Origin: Dickeya dianthicola NCPPB 453
Lineage (GTDB): Bacteria; Pseudomonadota; Gammaproteobacteria; Enterobacterales; Enterobacteriaceae
Assembly: GCF_000365305.1 (NCBI RefSeq)
Contig: NZ_CM001841.1
Span: forward strand, 2,447,512 to 2,511,511
Reading direction: 5' to 3'
DNA length: 64,000 nt
This document shows, one piece after another, positions 45,451-54,966 of this stretch; positions within the stretch are counted from its first letter, which is position 1, and each line of letters opens with the position of its first letter. Both the position numbers and the translations under genes were made by a program. The notes beneath the pieces were generated by a model. That model worked only from the letters and a program-made list of their open reading frames with translations, had not been told where the DNA came from and did no database searches.

Positions 45451-47472
45451 TTACTGCGATTTCGGCCCCTGCTTAGACAGGTCTTCCGCAATCTGGACGG
45501 TTTCATTCAGGTAAGCGTCCGGGTCCTGATAATCCTTCGGCAAATCATCCAGCGCCTTCAACGGCGGTTTGCCCTGACGTTTCAGCCGGTCGTTGATACG
45601 CTGCAGGCGCGTAGCCTCGTCTTCGTTGTTCTCTTTCTGGCGCTGGGCCAGATTCAGCGATACGTGGTTACGTTTCTCTTTCATTTCCTGATAGCGGACC
45701 ACATCCTGCTGGATGTACTGGAACTCCGGATCCCTGACGATACGAGCGTTATGTTGCTCGATCAACCCCGGCAACAGCGGTTTCATCTCGCCCATCGCCG
45801 TATAGCTGGCCGGCTTGATGCTGTCCCACGGTAAGGCGTTGTCTTCAAATTTCTCGCCGGTATCCACCGTCTCGTTGCCGGTCGGCATCACAATATCGGG
45901 CGTAACCCCTTTACGCTGGGTGCTGCCGCCATCAATACGATAGAACTTCTGGATGGTGTATTGCACCGAGCCCAGCGCTGGCCATTCCGGGCGCAGCATC
46001 TGATCGTAAATACGGTTGAGAGAACGGTACTGCTGCACCGTGCCCTTGCCGAAGGTCGGCTCGCCAACAATCAGCGCTCGGCCGTAATCCTGCATCGCCG
46101 CGGCGAAAATTTCCGACGCCGAGGCGCTAAAGCGATCAACCAGCACCACCAGCGGACCTTTGTAATAGAGCGTGTCGTCGGTATCGCTGTCTTCGCGCAC
46201 TTTGCCGTTGTTGTCGCGCACTTGCACTACCGGCCCGGTGGGAATGAACAGCCCCGACAGGCTGACCGCTTCCGTCAGCGCGCCGCCGCCGTTGCCGCGC
46301 AGGTCAATGATGATGCTGCTGACATGCTCTTTCTCCAGCTTCTGCAACTGCACTTTCACATCATCCGTCAACCCGACGTAGAAACCGGGAATATCCAGCA
46401 CGCCGACTTTGTCTTTGCCCGCGTCCTTGACCGACATTTTCACCGCGCGATCTTCCAGCCGGATACGTTCGCGGGTCACGGTAATGGTTTGCGTTTTGGT
46501 GCCCTTGCCTGCCGGCAGCACTTCCAGACGCACCTTGCTGCCTTTCGGTCCCTTGATCAACGCGACCACGTCATCCAGACGCCAGCCGATCACATCCACC
46601 ATCGGCTTACCGGCCTGACCAACGCCCACGATGCGATCGCCAACACTAATGCGTTTGCTTTTCGCCGCCGGGCCGCCCGGCACCATCGAGTTGATCACGG
46701 TGTAATCTTCATCCATTTGCAACACAGCGCCGATGCCTTCCAGCGACAGGCTCATCTCGGTATTGAACTGCTCGGTATTGCGCGGCGACAGATAACTGGT
46801 GTGCGGATCAATTTCCCGCGCAAAGGCATTCATGACCAACTGAAACACATCTTCGCTGTTGGTCTGCACCAGACGGCGAATCGCAAACTGATAACGTTTG
46901 GTCAGCGTTTCCTTGATTTCCGCATCGGCCTTGCCGGTCAGTTTCAGGCTCAGCCAGTCATATTTGACCTTGGCATCCCACAACGCGTTGAGTTCATCCA
47001 CGTTTTGCGGCCAGGGCGCCTTGGCGCGATCGAGATCGATAACATCGTTGCCGTTCAGGCTGACTGGTTTTTCCAGCAGCGTCAGCGCGTACTGGTAACG
47101 TTCGAAACGGCGTTTCTGGGCCAGATTGTACATGGTGTACGGCAGGCTGAGCTTGCCGCTTTTTAGATTGTCGCCCAACTCGCCTTTTTGACCGGAAAAC
47201 TGCGCCACGTCGGAAGCCAGCAGCACGTTATGGCTGTAATCCAGCATGTTGAGGTAACGATCAAAAATCTTGCCGGAAAACTGCGCATCCAGCATGAACT
47301 GGCGATAGTGGGAACGCAGGAAACGCGACGCAACGCGTTCGCTCACGGTGGAATGTTGCGCTTCCGGCTGTAATTGGGGGATTTGATCCGCGCGGGTGAT
47401 ATTCTCACTGGCAAAACTGCATCCGGACAGCAAAAGCCAGGTTAACGCCGCTGCTTTGACAAATTTGTTCAT
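45451..47472 (-). CDS. prc: Tail-specific (C-terminal processing) periplasmic protease
   Basis: A 673-residue S41 protease that degrades SsrA-tagged and misfolded periplasmic proteins, and in E. coli processes FtsI and the hydrolase MepS. Order: signal peptide with a Cys at 18 (LLLSGCSFA), N-terminal helical domain, PDZ domain (about 240-330), catalytic core with Ser451 (RFSASASE) and Lys476 (EPTFGKGTV), C-terminal helical domain. Length is close to E. coli Prc (682). The start is 19 bp after the proQ stop, as in E. coli. Confidence 0.96.
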   Translation of the reverse strand: MNKFVKAAALTWLLLSGCSFASENITRADQIPQLQPEAQHSTVSERVASRFLRSHYRQFMLDAQFSGKIFDRYLNMLDYSHNVLLASDVAQFSGQKGELGDNLKSGKLSLPYTMYNLAQKRRFERYQYALTLLEKPVSLNGNDVIDLDRAKAPWPQNVDELNALWDAKVKYDWLSLKLTGKADAEIKETLTKRYQFAIRRLVQTNSEDVFQLVMNAFAREIDPHTSYLSPRNTEQFNTEMSLSLEGIGAVLQMDEDYTVINSMVPGGPAAKSKRISVGDRIVGVGQAGKPMVDVIGWRLDDVVALIKGPKGSKVRLEVLPAGKGTKTQTITVTRERIRLEDRAVKMSVKDAGKDKVGVLDIPGFYVGLTDDVKVQLQKLEKEHVSSIIIDLRGNGGGALTEAVSLSGLFIPTGPVVQVRDNNGKVREDSDTDDTLYYKGPLVVLVDRFSASASEIFAAAMQDYGRALIVGEPTFGKGTVQQYRSLNRIYDQMLRPEWPALGSVQYTIQKFYRIDGGSTQRKGVTPDIVMPTGNETVDTGEKFEDNALPWDSIKPASYTAMGEMKPLLPGLIEQHNARIVRDPEFQYIQQDVVRYQEMKEKRNHVSLNLAQRQKENNEDEATRLQRINDRLKRQGKPPLKALDDLPKDYQDPDAYLNETVQIAEDLSKQGPKSQ

Positions 47473-47491
47473 GCCCTGGTTGGCCTCCGTA

Positions 47492-48223
47492 TCAGAACTG
47501 CAAATGTTCTGCGCGTACGATCATCGCCAGACCGGAAGCCAGTTGTACCCTGACTCCGTCTTTGGCGATCTCAAGCACAGTGGCATCCATGGCGCTTTTG
47601 CCAGCCCTGACTTTAATTTCCTGGCCGATTTGCAGGCTGGAAATATCCGTCACCGCCTGCCGTTCCGGTTGCACTGCTCGGGCCGCTTTGGGCTGACGGG
47701 GTTGGGATTTTTCGGATGACGGAGAAGCGGTCTGTGCGGAACGGGAAGAAGAAGGACGCGGCTTGCGCGGCGCGGCGCCGGCGGCATCACGCTCACGACG
47801 CGGGGCATTTCTGCCGGCAGCCGGACGCGGACGGGACGGTTCGGCTTCGCCGGACTCGCGTTTTTTCGCCTGCTGTTCCGCCCGCTGGGCCTGAACGCGG
47901 GCTTTGGCTTCTTCCAACTGCTGGCGCGCATGTTCTACATGCTGCTGCTCAAGTTCGCCGCACGGATTGCCATCAAGATCGACGCGTTGGGCACCCAGTT
48001 TGACGCCATACAGATAGCGCCAGCTTGATGTGTAAAGACGGAGCGCGGAACGCAACTGCGTCTTGCTGACGTGTTCGGATTCGGACACGCGTTCGACCAG
48101 ATCCTGAAAAATACCAATCTTTAACGGACGCGCTTCACCTTCAAGGGTGAAACAGAGCGGAAAACGCTCTGCCAGATAGGCGATCACTTCTTTACTACTG
48201 TTCAACTTAGGTTGATTTTCCAT
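47492..48223 (-). CDS. proQ: RNA chaperone ProQ
   Basis: A 243-residue RNA-binding protein. The N-terminal FinO-like domain (residues about 5-125, [18 protein letters not shown]...) binds structured sRNAs and mRNA 3' ends. A long basic, Pro/Arg/Ser-rich linker follows. The C-terminal Tudor-like domain (about 190-243) ends [10 protein letters not shown]. The linker is longer and more Arg-rich than in E. coli (232 residues). It lies directly upstream of prc in one transcript. Confidence 0.96.
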   Translation of the reverse strand: MENQPKLNSSKEVIAYLAERFPLCFTLEGEARPLKIGIFQDLVERVSESEHVSKTQLRSALRLYTSSWRYLYGVKLGAQRVDLDGNPCGELEQQHVEHARQQLEEAKARVQAQRAEQQAKKRESGEAEPSRPRPAAGRNAPRRERDAAGAAPRKPRPSSSRSAQTASPSSEKSQPRQPKAARAVQPERQAVTDISSLQIGQEIKVRAGKSAMDATVLEIAKDGVRVQLASGLAMIVRAEHLQF

Positions 48224-48307
48224 GAAATTTCCTGATTACAACGGGTTTGCCAACCAGCGCAGGCATGAACAGGCGTCATTATAATGACGCCATCGGCAAT
48301 TGCTACG

Positions 48308-48814
48308 TTATCCTTGTCGCAACGTAAGAGAATTGATGAAAGTCAGCACGTCGCTCTGTGACAACTGGCGACATAGCGCGGTCGTCACAGCATTCAGCCC
48401 GTCTTCGTCCACGGCATCAAAACGGTGATGAACGGTGCTGTCGATGTCCAGTACGCCAATCAGTTGCCCGCCGACCATCAGCGGTAACACTATTTCGGCA
48501 TTGCTGGCGGCGTCGCAGGCGATATGACCGGGAAACTCATGCACATCACCGACCCGCTGCACCCGATTTTCCGCAACCGCCCGCCCGCAGACCCCTTTTC
48601 CCGCCGGAATACGCACGCAGGCCGGGCGCCCCTGAAACGGCCCCAAAAACAGCGTTTCGCCGTCCAGCAGGTAAAAGCCGGCCCAATTCACACCATCCAG
48701 TCGTTCAAACAATAACGCGCTGCTGTTTGATAAAATCGTGAGGAAGCGATCTTCGCCGGCAATCAGCGCCGTCAGATCACGTACCAGCTCATCGTAGAAT
48801 TGTTCTTTTTTCAT
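48308..48814 (-). CDS. msrC: Free methionine-(R)-sulfoxide reductase
   Basis: A 168-residue GAF-domain enzyme (YebR), reducing free Met-R-sulfoxide. The three catalytic/resolving cysteines are present: Cys66 (RPACVRIP), Cys76 (KGVCGRA) and Cys100 (HIACDAAS). The start MKKEQFYDEL at 48814 is chosen over an extension of three codons. Order yebR-proQ-prc on one strand matches E. coli. It has its own promoter region; the next gene, letA, is divergent. Confidence 0.93.
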   Translation of the reverse strand: MKKEQFYDELVRDLTALIAGEDRFLTILSNSSALLFERLDGVNWAGFYLLDGETLFLGPFQGRPACVRIPAGKGVCGRAVAENRVQRVGDVHEFPGHIACDAASNAEIVLPLMVGGQLIGVLDIDSTVHHRFDAVDEDGLNAVTTALCRQLSQSDVLTFINSLTLRQG

Positions 48815-49120
48815 CGCTTGCAATAGGCAGAAATTGTCTTTACGGACCGCCTGACGGCTGACGCCCGCAGCACATTAATAAAGTTTCGGATCAGAATGCT
48901 ACAGGATTTCTCTTGTTAGCCCAACCTTCACCGCACGGCGCTGTCGCAGGACAGCGGTTTATACCTTTTCGCCTGGCATCCTGTCGTTGCCCGTTGCCGT
49001 ACGGGCTACCGCCTGATGACGCCATCCATCTCAACTGACAAGGGTAGCAGTGATTTTGTGTCGTTCATCATTCAGTTACACTATGATAATACCTGTCCTG
49101 TTAACCTGCCCGCAGGAAAT
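48815..49120. other. Divergent spacer between msrC and letA
   Basis: 306 bp holding the two divergent promoters. An in-frame extension of the letA ORF to 49016 lies here and is not considered coding. No distinctive site was recognised. Confidence 0.5.
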
Positions 49121-50359
49121 ATGAAAATTTATAACGCCGCCCCGTCCGCCGGGCCGGCTGATTCGCCGCCGGCCGCACCGCGGCGTCTTCAACGTTGCCC
49201 GCAATGCGACCTGCTGTTCACGCTGCCCCGGCTCAAACGCCATCAGCACGGCCACTGCCCGCGCTGTGCGGCGCATATCGCCAGCGGCCGCGACTGGCCG
49301 ATTGCCCGACTGGTGGCGATGGCGCTCGCCATGCTGGTGCTGATGCCCTTCGCCTATACCGAACCGCTGATCAATATCCGGCTGCTGGGGGTGTCCATCA
49401 ACGCCAGCCTGCTGGAAGGCATCTGGCAAATAACCCGTCAGGGGCACCCGGTCACCGCCAGCATAGTGGCGTTTTGTATCATCGGCGCGCCGGTGACGCT
49501 GGTATTCGCCCTGCTGTACCTGTTTTTCGCGCCCCGGGTCGGCATGAACCTGCGTCCGGTGCTGTTGCTGTTTGAGCGTCTGAAAGAGTGGGTCATGCTG
49601 GATGTGTATCTGGTCGGTCTGGCGGTCGCCTCGATTAAAGTCCGCGAATTTTCCGAGGTGCTGCCCGGCAACGGGTTGCTGGCGTTTCTGGCGCTGATGG
49701 CGCTCAGTCTGCTGACCCTGATTCATCTCAATCCCGAACAACTCTGGCAGCGTTTCTATCCGCAGCGCGCCACACCGGCCTCACCGCAGGCGCTGGTCTG
49801 CCTGTCTTGCCATTTTACCGGCGCGCCGGACCATCGGGGCCGTTGCCGCCGCTGCCATGTGCCGCTGACGCTGCGCCGCGCTTATAGCCTGCAAAAATCC
49901 TGGGCCGCGCTGATTGCCGCCGTGATCCTGCTGTTTCCCGCCAATCTGCTGCCGATATCGGTGATTTACGTCAACGGCGTGCGTAGGGAAGACACGATTT
50001 TTTCAGGCATTATGTCGCTGGCCGCCGGGAATGTCCCGGTGGCGCTGGTGGTTTTTGTCGCCAGTATTCTGGTGCCGTTCAGCAAGGTAGTCATCACCTC
50101 GACCTTGCTGCTCAGTATTCATTTTCGGGTAAAACTCAGTCTGATGACGCGCATGCGGCTGCTGCGCCTTATGACCTGGATCGGGCGCTGGTCGATGCTC
50201 GATCTGTTCGTGATAGCCCTGACTATGTCGCTGGTTAACCGCGACCAATTGCTGGCCTTTACGATGGGACCGGCGGCGTTCTATTTTGGCGCCGCCGTTG
50301 TTCTGACAATATTGTCCGTCGAGTGGCTGGATAGCCGACTGATGTGGGATAACGATTAG
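49121..50359 (+). CDS. letA: LetA (YebS), inner-membrane partner of lipid transport protein LetB
   Basis: A 412-residue PqiA-family membrane protein with two TM bundles, each preceded by a zinc ribbon: CPQCDLLF...CPRCAAH at the N-terminus and CLSCHFTG...CRRCHVPL in the middle. It matches E. coli YebS from RCPQCD onwards. ATG 49121 has AGGAA and gives the usual short N-terminus. It works with LetB in moving lipids between inner and outer membranes. Its last codons (D-N-D-stop) are part of a 21-bp tandem repeat that fills the gap to letB. Confidence 0.95.
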   Translation: MKIYNAAPSAGPADSPPAAPRRLQRCPQCDLLFTLPRLKRHQHGHCPRCAAHIASGRDWPIARLVAMALAMLVLMPFAYTEPLINIRLLGVSINASLLEGIWQITRQGHPVTASIVAFCIIGAPVTLVFALLYLFFAPRVGMNLRPVLLLFERLKEWVMLDVYLVGLAVASIKVREFSEVLPGNGLLAFLALMALSLLTLIHLNPEQLWQRFYPQRATPASPQALVCLSCHFTGAPDHRGRCRRCHVPLTLRRAYSLQKSWAALIAAVILLFPANLLPISVIYVNGVRREDTIFSGIMSLAAGNVPVALVVFVASILVPFSKVVITSTLLLSIHFRVKLSLMTRMRLLRLMTWIGRWSMLDLFVIALTMSLVNRDQLLAFTMGPAAFYFGAAVVLTILSVEWLDSRLMWDND

Positions 50360-50396
50360 TCATCGTAGGATAACCATTAATCATCTTAGGATAACA
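50347..50396. repeat. 21-bp tandem repeat across the letA-letB junction
   Basis: Copies begin GGATAAC at 50347, 50368 and 50389 (2.4 copies, 17 of 21 bases identical between the first two). The first copy includes the letA stop. The third is cut after eight bases by the letB ATG. Each copy brings AGGATAAC, the letB ribosome site. Confidence 0.85.
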
Positions 50397-53027
50397 ATGC
50401 AGAACCAAACGCCGATGACACCAACTGAAGCCAATGTCAAAACCCGGCGCCGCCTGTCGCCATTCTGGCTGCTTCCTTTTATCGCCTGCCTGATCGCCGG
50501 CTGGCTGCTCTACACCAACCAGCAGGAACGCGGCGCGACGGTAACCATCGATTTCGGGTCGGCGGACGGCATCGTCCCCGGCCGCACGCCGGTACGCTAT
50601 CAGGGCGTCGAGATAGGCACCGTGCGCAACATTAAGCTCAGCGACGATTTACGCACCATTCAGGTCGTCGCCAGCATTCGCAACGACATGAAGGAGGCGC
50701 TGCGCAGCGGCACCCAATTCTGGCTGGTCACCCCTAAAGCGTCGCTGGCCGGCGTATCTGGGCTGGATGCGCTGGTCGGCGGCAACTACATCGGCATGTT
50801 GCCCGGCGGCGGCGATCCCGCCAGTCATTTTACCGCCCAGGACACCCAGCCCAAATACCGCGTTAACAGCGGCGAATTGCTGATACACCTGCGCGCCGAC
50901 GACCTGGGGTCGCTGAACACCGGTTCGCTGGTCTATTTTCGTAAAATGCCGGTAGGGAAAGTCTACGATTACAGCGTCAACCCCGATCACAGCGGCGTGA
51001 CGATCGATGTGCTGATCGACCGTCGTTTTACCGGGCTGGTGAAAAAGGACAGCCGTTTCTGGAATGTGTCCGGACTAAAAGCCGACGTCAGCCTCAGCGG
51101 CGCGACCGTCGAAATGCAGAACCTGTCCGCGTTGGTCAACGGCGCCATCGCGTTTGATTCTCCCGAGCAGGGGAACGCGGCCGCCGCAGACCAGAATTAC
51201 ACCCTGTACCCGGACCTGGCGCGCAGCCAGCGCGGCGTGCTGATCACGCTGGACCTGCCTTCCGGCGATAAACTGCGGGCCGGGCATACGCCGCTGCTGT
51301 ATCAGGGGCTGGAAGTGGGCACGCTGCAACGGATCGCCCTGGAGGCGGATCAACGCGTCACCGGGGAGTTGATTGTCGACCCGTCGGTGGTGCCGCTGAT
51401 GCGGGAAAACACCCGCATCGAACTGGCGCCGCCGCGTCTGTCGCTGAGCGACCTCAACCTGACCAGCCTGCTGGGCGGCACCACCCTGACGTTGATCCCC
51501 GGCGACGGCGAGCCGAAGCGGCGCTTCAGCGTGCCTGACGCCGCCCAACAACAGCGACAGCAGCCCGGCGCGCTCACCGTTGAGCTGACCGCCGGCCAGA
51601 GTTACGGCATCGACAGCGGCCAGCCGGTTATGCTGCACGGCGTGCAAATCGGCCGGATTGTTCAGCGCGCATTAACCGATAACGGCGTCAGTTTTACCGC
51701 GGTTATCGACCCGCAGTACCGTCATCTGTTGCATAAAGACAGCCAGTTCATCGCCAGCAGCCGGGTCAACGTCAAGCTGGGGCTGGACGGCGTTCAGGTG
51801 CTGGGCGCCAGCGCTCAGGAGTGGTTGAGCGGCGGCGTGACGGTGCTGCCGGGGCGCACCGGCGACGCCCAACCGCGTTATCCGCTCTACAGCGATCGGG
51901 AAAAAGCCGGCGCCGGCATTCAGGGCGTCACCCCGCCTACCACGCTGACGCTACTGACCGATAGCCTGCCGGACATTCAGGAAGGCTCGGTGGTGCTGTA
52001 CCGCAAGTTTCAGGTGGGTGAAATCACCCGCATTCGCCCGAAAGCCGATACTTTCGACATCGATGTGTATGTCCGGCCGGAATACCGCAATCTGTTGACC
52101 GACAACAGCGTCTTCTGGGCGGAAGGCGGCGCGCGCGTGCAGCTTAGCGGCGCCGGGCTGACCGTGCAGGCGTCCCCGCTCAGCCGGGCTCTGAAAGGCG
52201 CCATCAGCTTCGACAACGTGGAGGGCGCCGCCGACGTGCAGGGCGGAAAACGTCCGTTATACAGCAATGAAACCGCCGCCCGGGCAATTGGCAGCCGGAT
52301 CACATTGCGTACCTACGACGCCAGCAAACTCTCCGCCGGGATGCCGATTCGTTACCTCGGCATCGATATCGGCCAACTGGAATCGCTGAAACTGGCGGAA
52401 CAGCGGGATGAGGTGCTGGTGCAGGCGGTGCTGTACCCGGAATATGTCCGCAACTTCGCCCGCGCCGGCACCCGCTTCTCGGTGGTGACGCCGGAGATTT
52501 CCGCCGCCGGGGTCAACCACCTGGAAACCCTGATCCAACCCTATATCAACGTCGAGCCGGGCAGCGGCGTGGTCACTCGCAGCTTTGAACTGCAAAAAGC
52601 CACCATTTCCGACTCCCGCTATCAGGACGGGCTGAGCATCAGCGTTGATACCGCCGAAGCCGGATCGCTACAGATAGGCACCCCGGTGCTGTTCCGCGGG
52701 ATTGAGGTCGGCACGGTGACCGGCCTGTCGCTGGGGTCCTTGTCCGACCGGGTATCGGTGGCGCTGCGCATCAGCAAACGCCACGCGCATCTGGTGCGCG
52801 ACAATTCGGTGTTCTGGCTGGCCTCCGGCTATAACCTGCAGTTTGGCCTGACCGGCGGCGTGATCAAAAGCGGCACCTTCCAGCAATTTATCCGCGGCGG
52901 CATCGCCTTCGCCACGCCGCCGGCCACCCCGCTGGCGCCCACGGCGCAGGCGGGCAAGCACTTCCTGCTGCACGGCGAAGAGCCCGGCGGCTGGCGCGAC
53001 TGGGGAACCGCGCTGCCGGAACGATAG
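50397..53027 (+). CDS. letB: LetB (YebT), multi-MCE-domain lipid transport protein
   Basis: An 876-residue protein with one N-terminal TM helix (SPFWLLPFIACLIAGWLLY) and seven successive MCE domains. These are recognisable by repeated motifs such as GTPVLFRGIEVGTV, MPIRYLGIDIGQL and SVVLYRKFQVGEI. In E. coli, LetB hexamers form a hollow tube spanning the periplasm for phospholipid movement. Length (E. coli 877) and the C-terminus (EWRDWGTALP type) agree. It is in an operon with letA. Confidence 0.96.
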   Translation: MQNQTPMTPTEANVKTRRRLSPFWLLPFIACLIAGWLLYTNQQERGATVTIDFGSADGIVPGRTPVRYQGVEIGTVRNIKLSDDLRTIQVVASIRNDMKEALRSGTQFWLVTPKASLAGVSGLDALVGGNYIGMLPGGGDPASHFTAQDTQPKYRVNSGELLIHLRADDLGSLNTGSLVYFRKMPVGKVYDYSVNPDHSGVTIDVLIDRRFTGLVKKDSRFWNVSGLKADVSLSGATVEMQNLSALVNGAIAFDSPEQGNAAAADQNYTLYPDLARSQRGVLITLDLPSGDKLRAGHTPLLYQGLEVGTLQRIALEADQRVTGELIVDPSVVPLMRENTRIELAPPRLSLSDLNLTSLLGGTTLTLIPGDGEPKRRFSVPDAAQQQRQQPGALTVELTAGQSYGIDSGQPVMLHGVQIGRIVQRALTDNGVSFTAVIDPQYRHLLHKDSQFIASSRVNVKLGLDGVQVLGASAQEWLSGGVTVLPGRTGDAQPRYPLYSDREKAGAGIQGVTPPTTLTLLTDSLPDIQEGSVVLYRKFQVGEITRIRPKADTFDIDVYVRPEYRNLLTDNSVFWAEGGARVQLSGAGLTVQASPLSRALKGAISFDNVEGAADVQGGKRPLYSNETAARAIGSRITLRTYDASKLSAGMPIRYLGIDIGQLESLKLAEQRDEVLVQAVLYPEYVRNFARAGTRFSVVTPEISAAGVNHLETLIQPYINVEPGSGVVTRSFELQKATISDSRYQDGLSISVDTAEAGSLQIGTPVLFRGIEVGTVTGLSLGSLSDRVSVALRISKRHAHLVRDNSVFWLASGYNLQFGLTGGVIKSGTFQQFIRGGIAFATPPATPLAPTAQAGKHFLLHGEEPGGWRDWGTALPER

Positions 53028-53136
53028 GCGTCATGTCTGCGACTCACCGGCCAATACCGGTGGGTCGTCATCCCTTGCGACGGCCGAGATATGGTAAGAT
53101 TCGCGTCCTGATTGTAGCTGTAACGGAACCGTTTCT

Positions 53137-54585
53137 GTGGCCAAACCTATTCCCGCGTCTCTCACCCCTGACTTTCTGACCGCCATGCAGGCTATCATGC
53201 CTGCGCACCTGAGCATGGAGGCGTTCATCGACGTCTGCCAGCGGCCGCTGCGGCGCAGCATCCGCGTTAACACCTTGAAAATCAGCGTGCCTGATTTTCT
53301 CGCGTTAGTCGCGCCCTACGGCTGGGAGCTGGAAGCGGTGCCCTGGTGCGATGAAGGATTCTGGCTGCTGAACGCGGATGAAGAAGCCATGCGGCTGGGC
53401 AACGCGCTGGAGCATCTGGCCGGCCTGTTCTACATTCAGGAAGCCAGCTCGATGTTGCCGGTCAGCGCGCTGTTGATGGGGGATGACGCCCCGGCGCGGG
53501 TACTGGACATGGCGGCCGCGCCCGGCTCCAAAACCACCCAGATAGCCGCCCGGCTCAACAATCAGGGATTGATTGTCGCCAACGAATATTCCGCCAGCCG
53601 GGTTAAGGTGTTGCACGCCAACCTGCACCGCTGCGGCGTCAGTAATACCGCCTTAACGCATTTTGACGGCCGGGTATTCGGCAACGCCTTGCCGGAAACC
53701 TTTGACGCCATCCTGCTGGACGCGCCCTGCTCCGGAGAAGGCGTGGTCAGAAAAGACCCCGCGGCCATGAGTCACTGGTCGTTGGAGAGCATCGCCGACA
53801 TCGCGGCGACCCAGCGCGAGCTTATCCTGAGCGCATTCCATGCCCTGAAGCCGGGCGGCGTGCTGATTTATTCCACCTGCACCCTGAATCACCAGGAGAA
53901 CCAGCAGGTTTGCCGCTGGCTGATGCAGCAATTCCCCGCGGCCTGTGAGGTCGAATCGCTGAAGGATTTGTTCCCGCAAGCGCACCGCGCTCTCACCGAA
54001 GACGGTTTTCTGCACGTTTTCCCGCAGATTTACGACAGCGAAGGCTTTTTTGTGGCGCGCCTGCGTAAAACCGCCGCCGTACCGCCGCTGGCGGCGCCGG
54101 ATTACAAACTCGGCAAGCTGCCGTTTAGCCCCGTCAACCACAAGGATGCGCAACTGATTCGCCAAAGCGCGCAGCGGCTGGGCCTACAGTGGTCGGAACA
54201 GCAATTACAGTTGTGGCAGCGGGACGATGAAATCTGGTTGTTCCCGGCGGCATTGCAGCCGATGCTGGGCAAAATGCGCTTCTCCCGCATCGGCGTCAAA
54301 CTGGCGGAACGCTTTGCCAAAGGGTATCGCTGGCAGCATGAAGCCGTGGTGGCGCTGGGACATCCTGACAGCGCAAACACCTACGCGCTCAGTGCGGAGC
54401 AGGTCGTCGACTGGTTTCGCGGCAAAGATATCTATCCGCCCTCGCCCGTCAGCCACGACGAGATTCTGCTGACCTGGCAACAAACCACGCTGGGATTGAC
54501 CAAACGTGTCGGCCAGCGCCTGAAAAACACCCTGCCTCGCGATCTGGTTCGCGATGGCGCCAACCATGTTCCCACCATCGGCTAA
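53137..54585 (+). CDS. rsmF: 16S rRNA (cytosine-1407-C5)-methyltransferase
   Basis: A 482-residue SAM-dependent RNA m5C methyltransferase. It has the SAM-binding motif [11 protein letters not shown] (residues 125-135) and the two catalytic cysteines Cys198 (DAPCSGEG) and Cys248 (STCTLN). A PUA-like C-terminal region ends [14 protein letters not shown]. Translation starts at GTG 53137 (V-AKPIPASL). The family alignment does not support a later start. It follows letB by about 110 bp, as in E. coli. Confidence 0.95.
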   Translation: MAKPIPASLTPDFLTAMQAIMPAHLSMEAFIDVCQRPLRRSIRVNTLKISVPDFLALVAPYGWELEAVPWCDEGFWLLNADEEAMRLGNALEHLAGLFYIQEASSMLPVSALLMGDDAPARVLDMAAAPGSKTTQIAARLNNQGLIVANEYSASRVKVLHANLHRCGVSNTALTHFDGRVFGNALPETFDAILLDAPCSGEGVVRKDPAAMSHWSLESIADIAATQRELILSAFHALKPGGVLIYSTCTLNHQENQQVCRWLMQQFPAACEVESLKDLFPQAHRALTEDGFLHVFPQIYDSEGFFVARLRKTAAVPPLAAPDYKLGKLPFSPVNHKDAQLIRQSAQRLGLQWSEQQLQLWQRDDEIWLFPAALQPMLGKMRFSRIGVKLAERFAKGYRWQHEAVVALGHPDSANTYALSAEQVVDWFRGKDIYPPSPVSHDEILLTWQQTTLGLTKRVGQRLKNTLPRDLVRDGANHVPTIG

Positions 54586-54674
54586 TCGTTGACCGGGTCG
54601 CCGCACGTGGCGTTCCCGGTGCGTTTTTTTCATCTACACTCACAAACAGGGCGTGGCAACCTGTTGAGGAATCT

Positions 54675-54866
54675 ATGTTCGCACTGGTGATCTTTGTCTG
54701 TTACCTGGGTGGTAACTGCGAGAGTCTGGTCGCGGGAACCTATATCAATGAACCACAATGTCTGGGTGCTATGGAAGAACAGCAAATCCGTAACGGCGGC
54801 TGTTTTCCGGTTGACGATTTTCGCAGCGGGTACTGGAAACCGGCTCGCGAGTATCGTGACCGCTGA
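54675..54866 (+). CDS. yebW: YebW, DUF1482 small protein
   Basis: A 63-residue protein matching E. coli YebW in length and pattern (MFALVIFVCYLGGNCESLV...GGCFPVDDF...GYWKPAREY). The hydrophobic N-terminus and conserved cysteines suggest secretion or membrane attachment. Its function is unknown. The gene closes the conserved prc-to-yebW block. E. coli yebV, normally between rsmF and yebW, is absent here. Confidence 0.9.
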   Translation: MFALVIFVCYLGGNCESLVAGTYINEPQCLGAMEEQQIRNGGCFPVDDFRSGYWKPAREYRDR

Positions 54867-54881
54867 CGTTGATCGCACCGC

Positions 54882-54916
54882 AAAAAAAAGCAACGCCGCA
54901 GTTGTAACGGCGTTGC
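54882..54916 (-). terminator. Terminator of the chemoreceptor gene
   Basis: GCAACGCCG (54890-54898) and CGGCGTTGC (54908-54916) form a 9-bp stem. On the minus strand TTTTTTTT follows. It may also help end the convergent yebW transcript. Confidence 0.85.
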
Positions 54917-54966
54917 CCAAACTGGTGTGATGGTTATTGCCTGTTATTATTGGCATTTCATGACAG

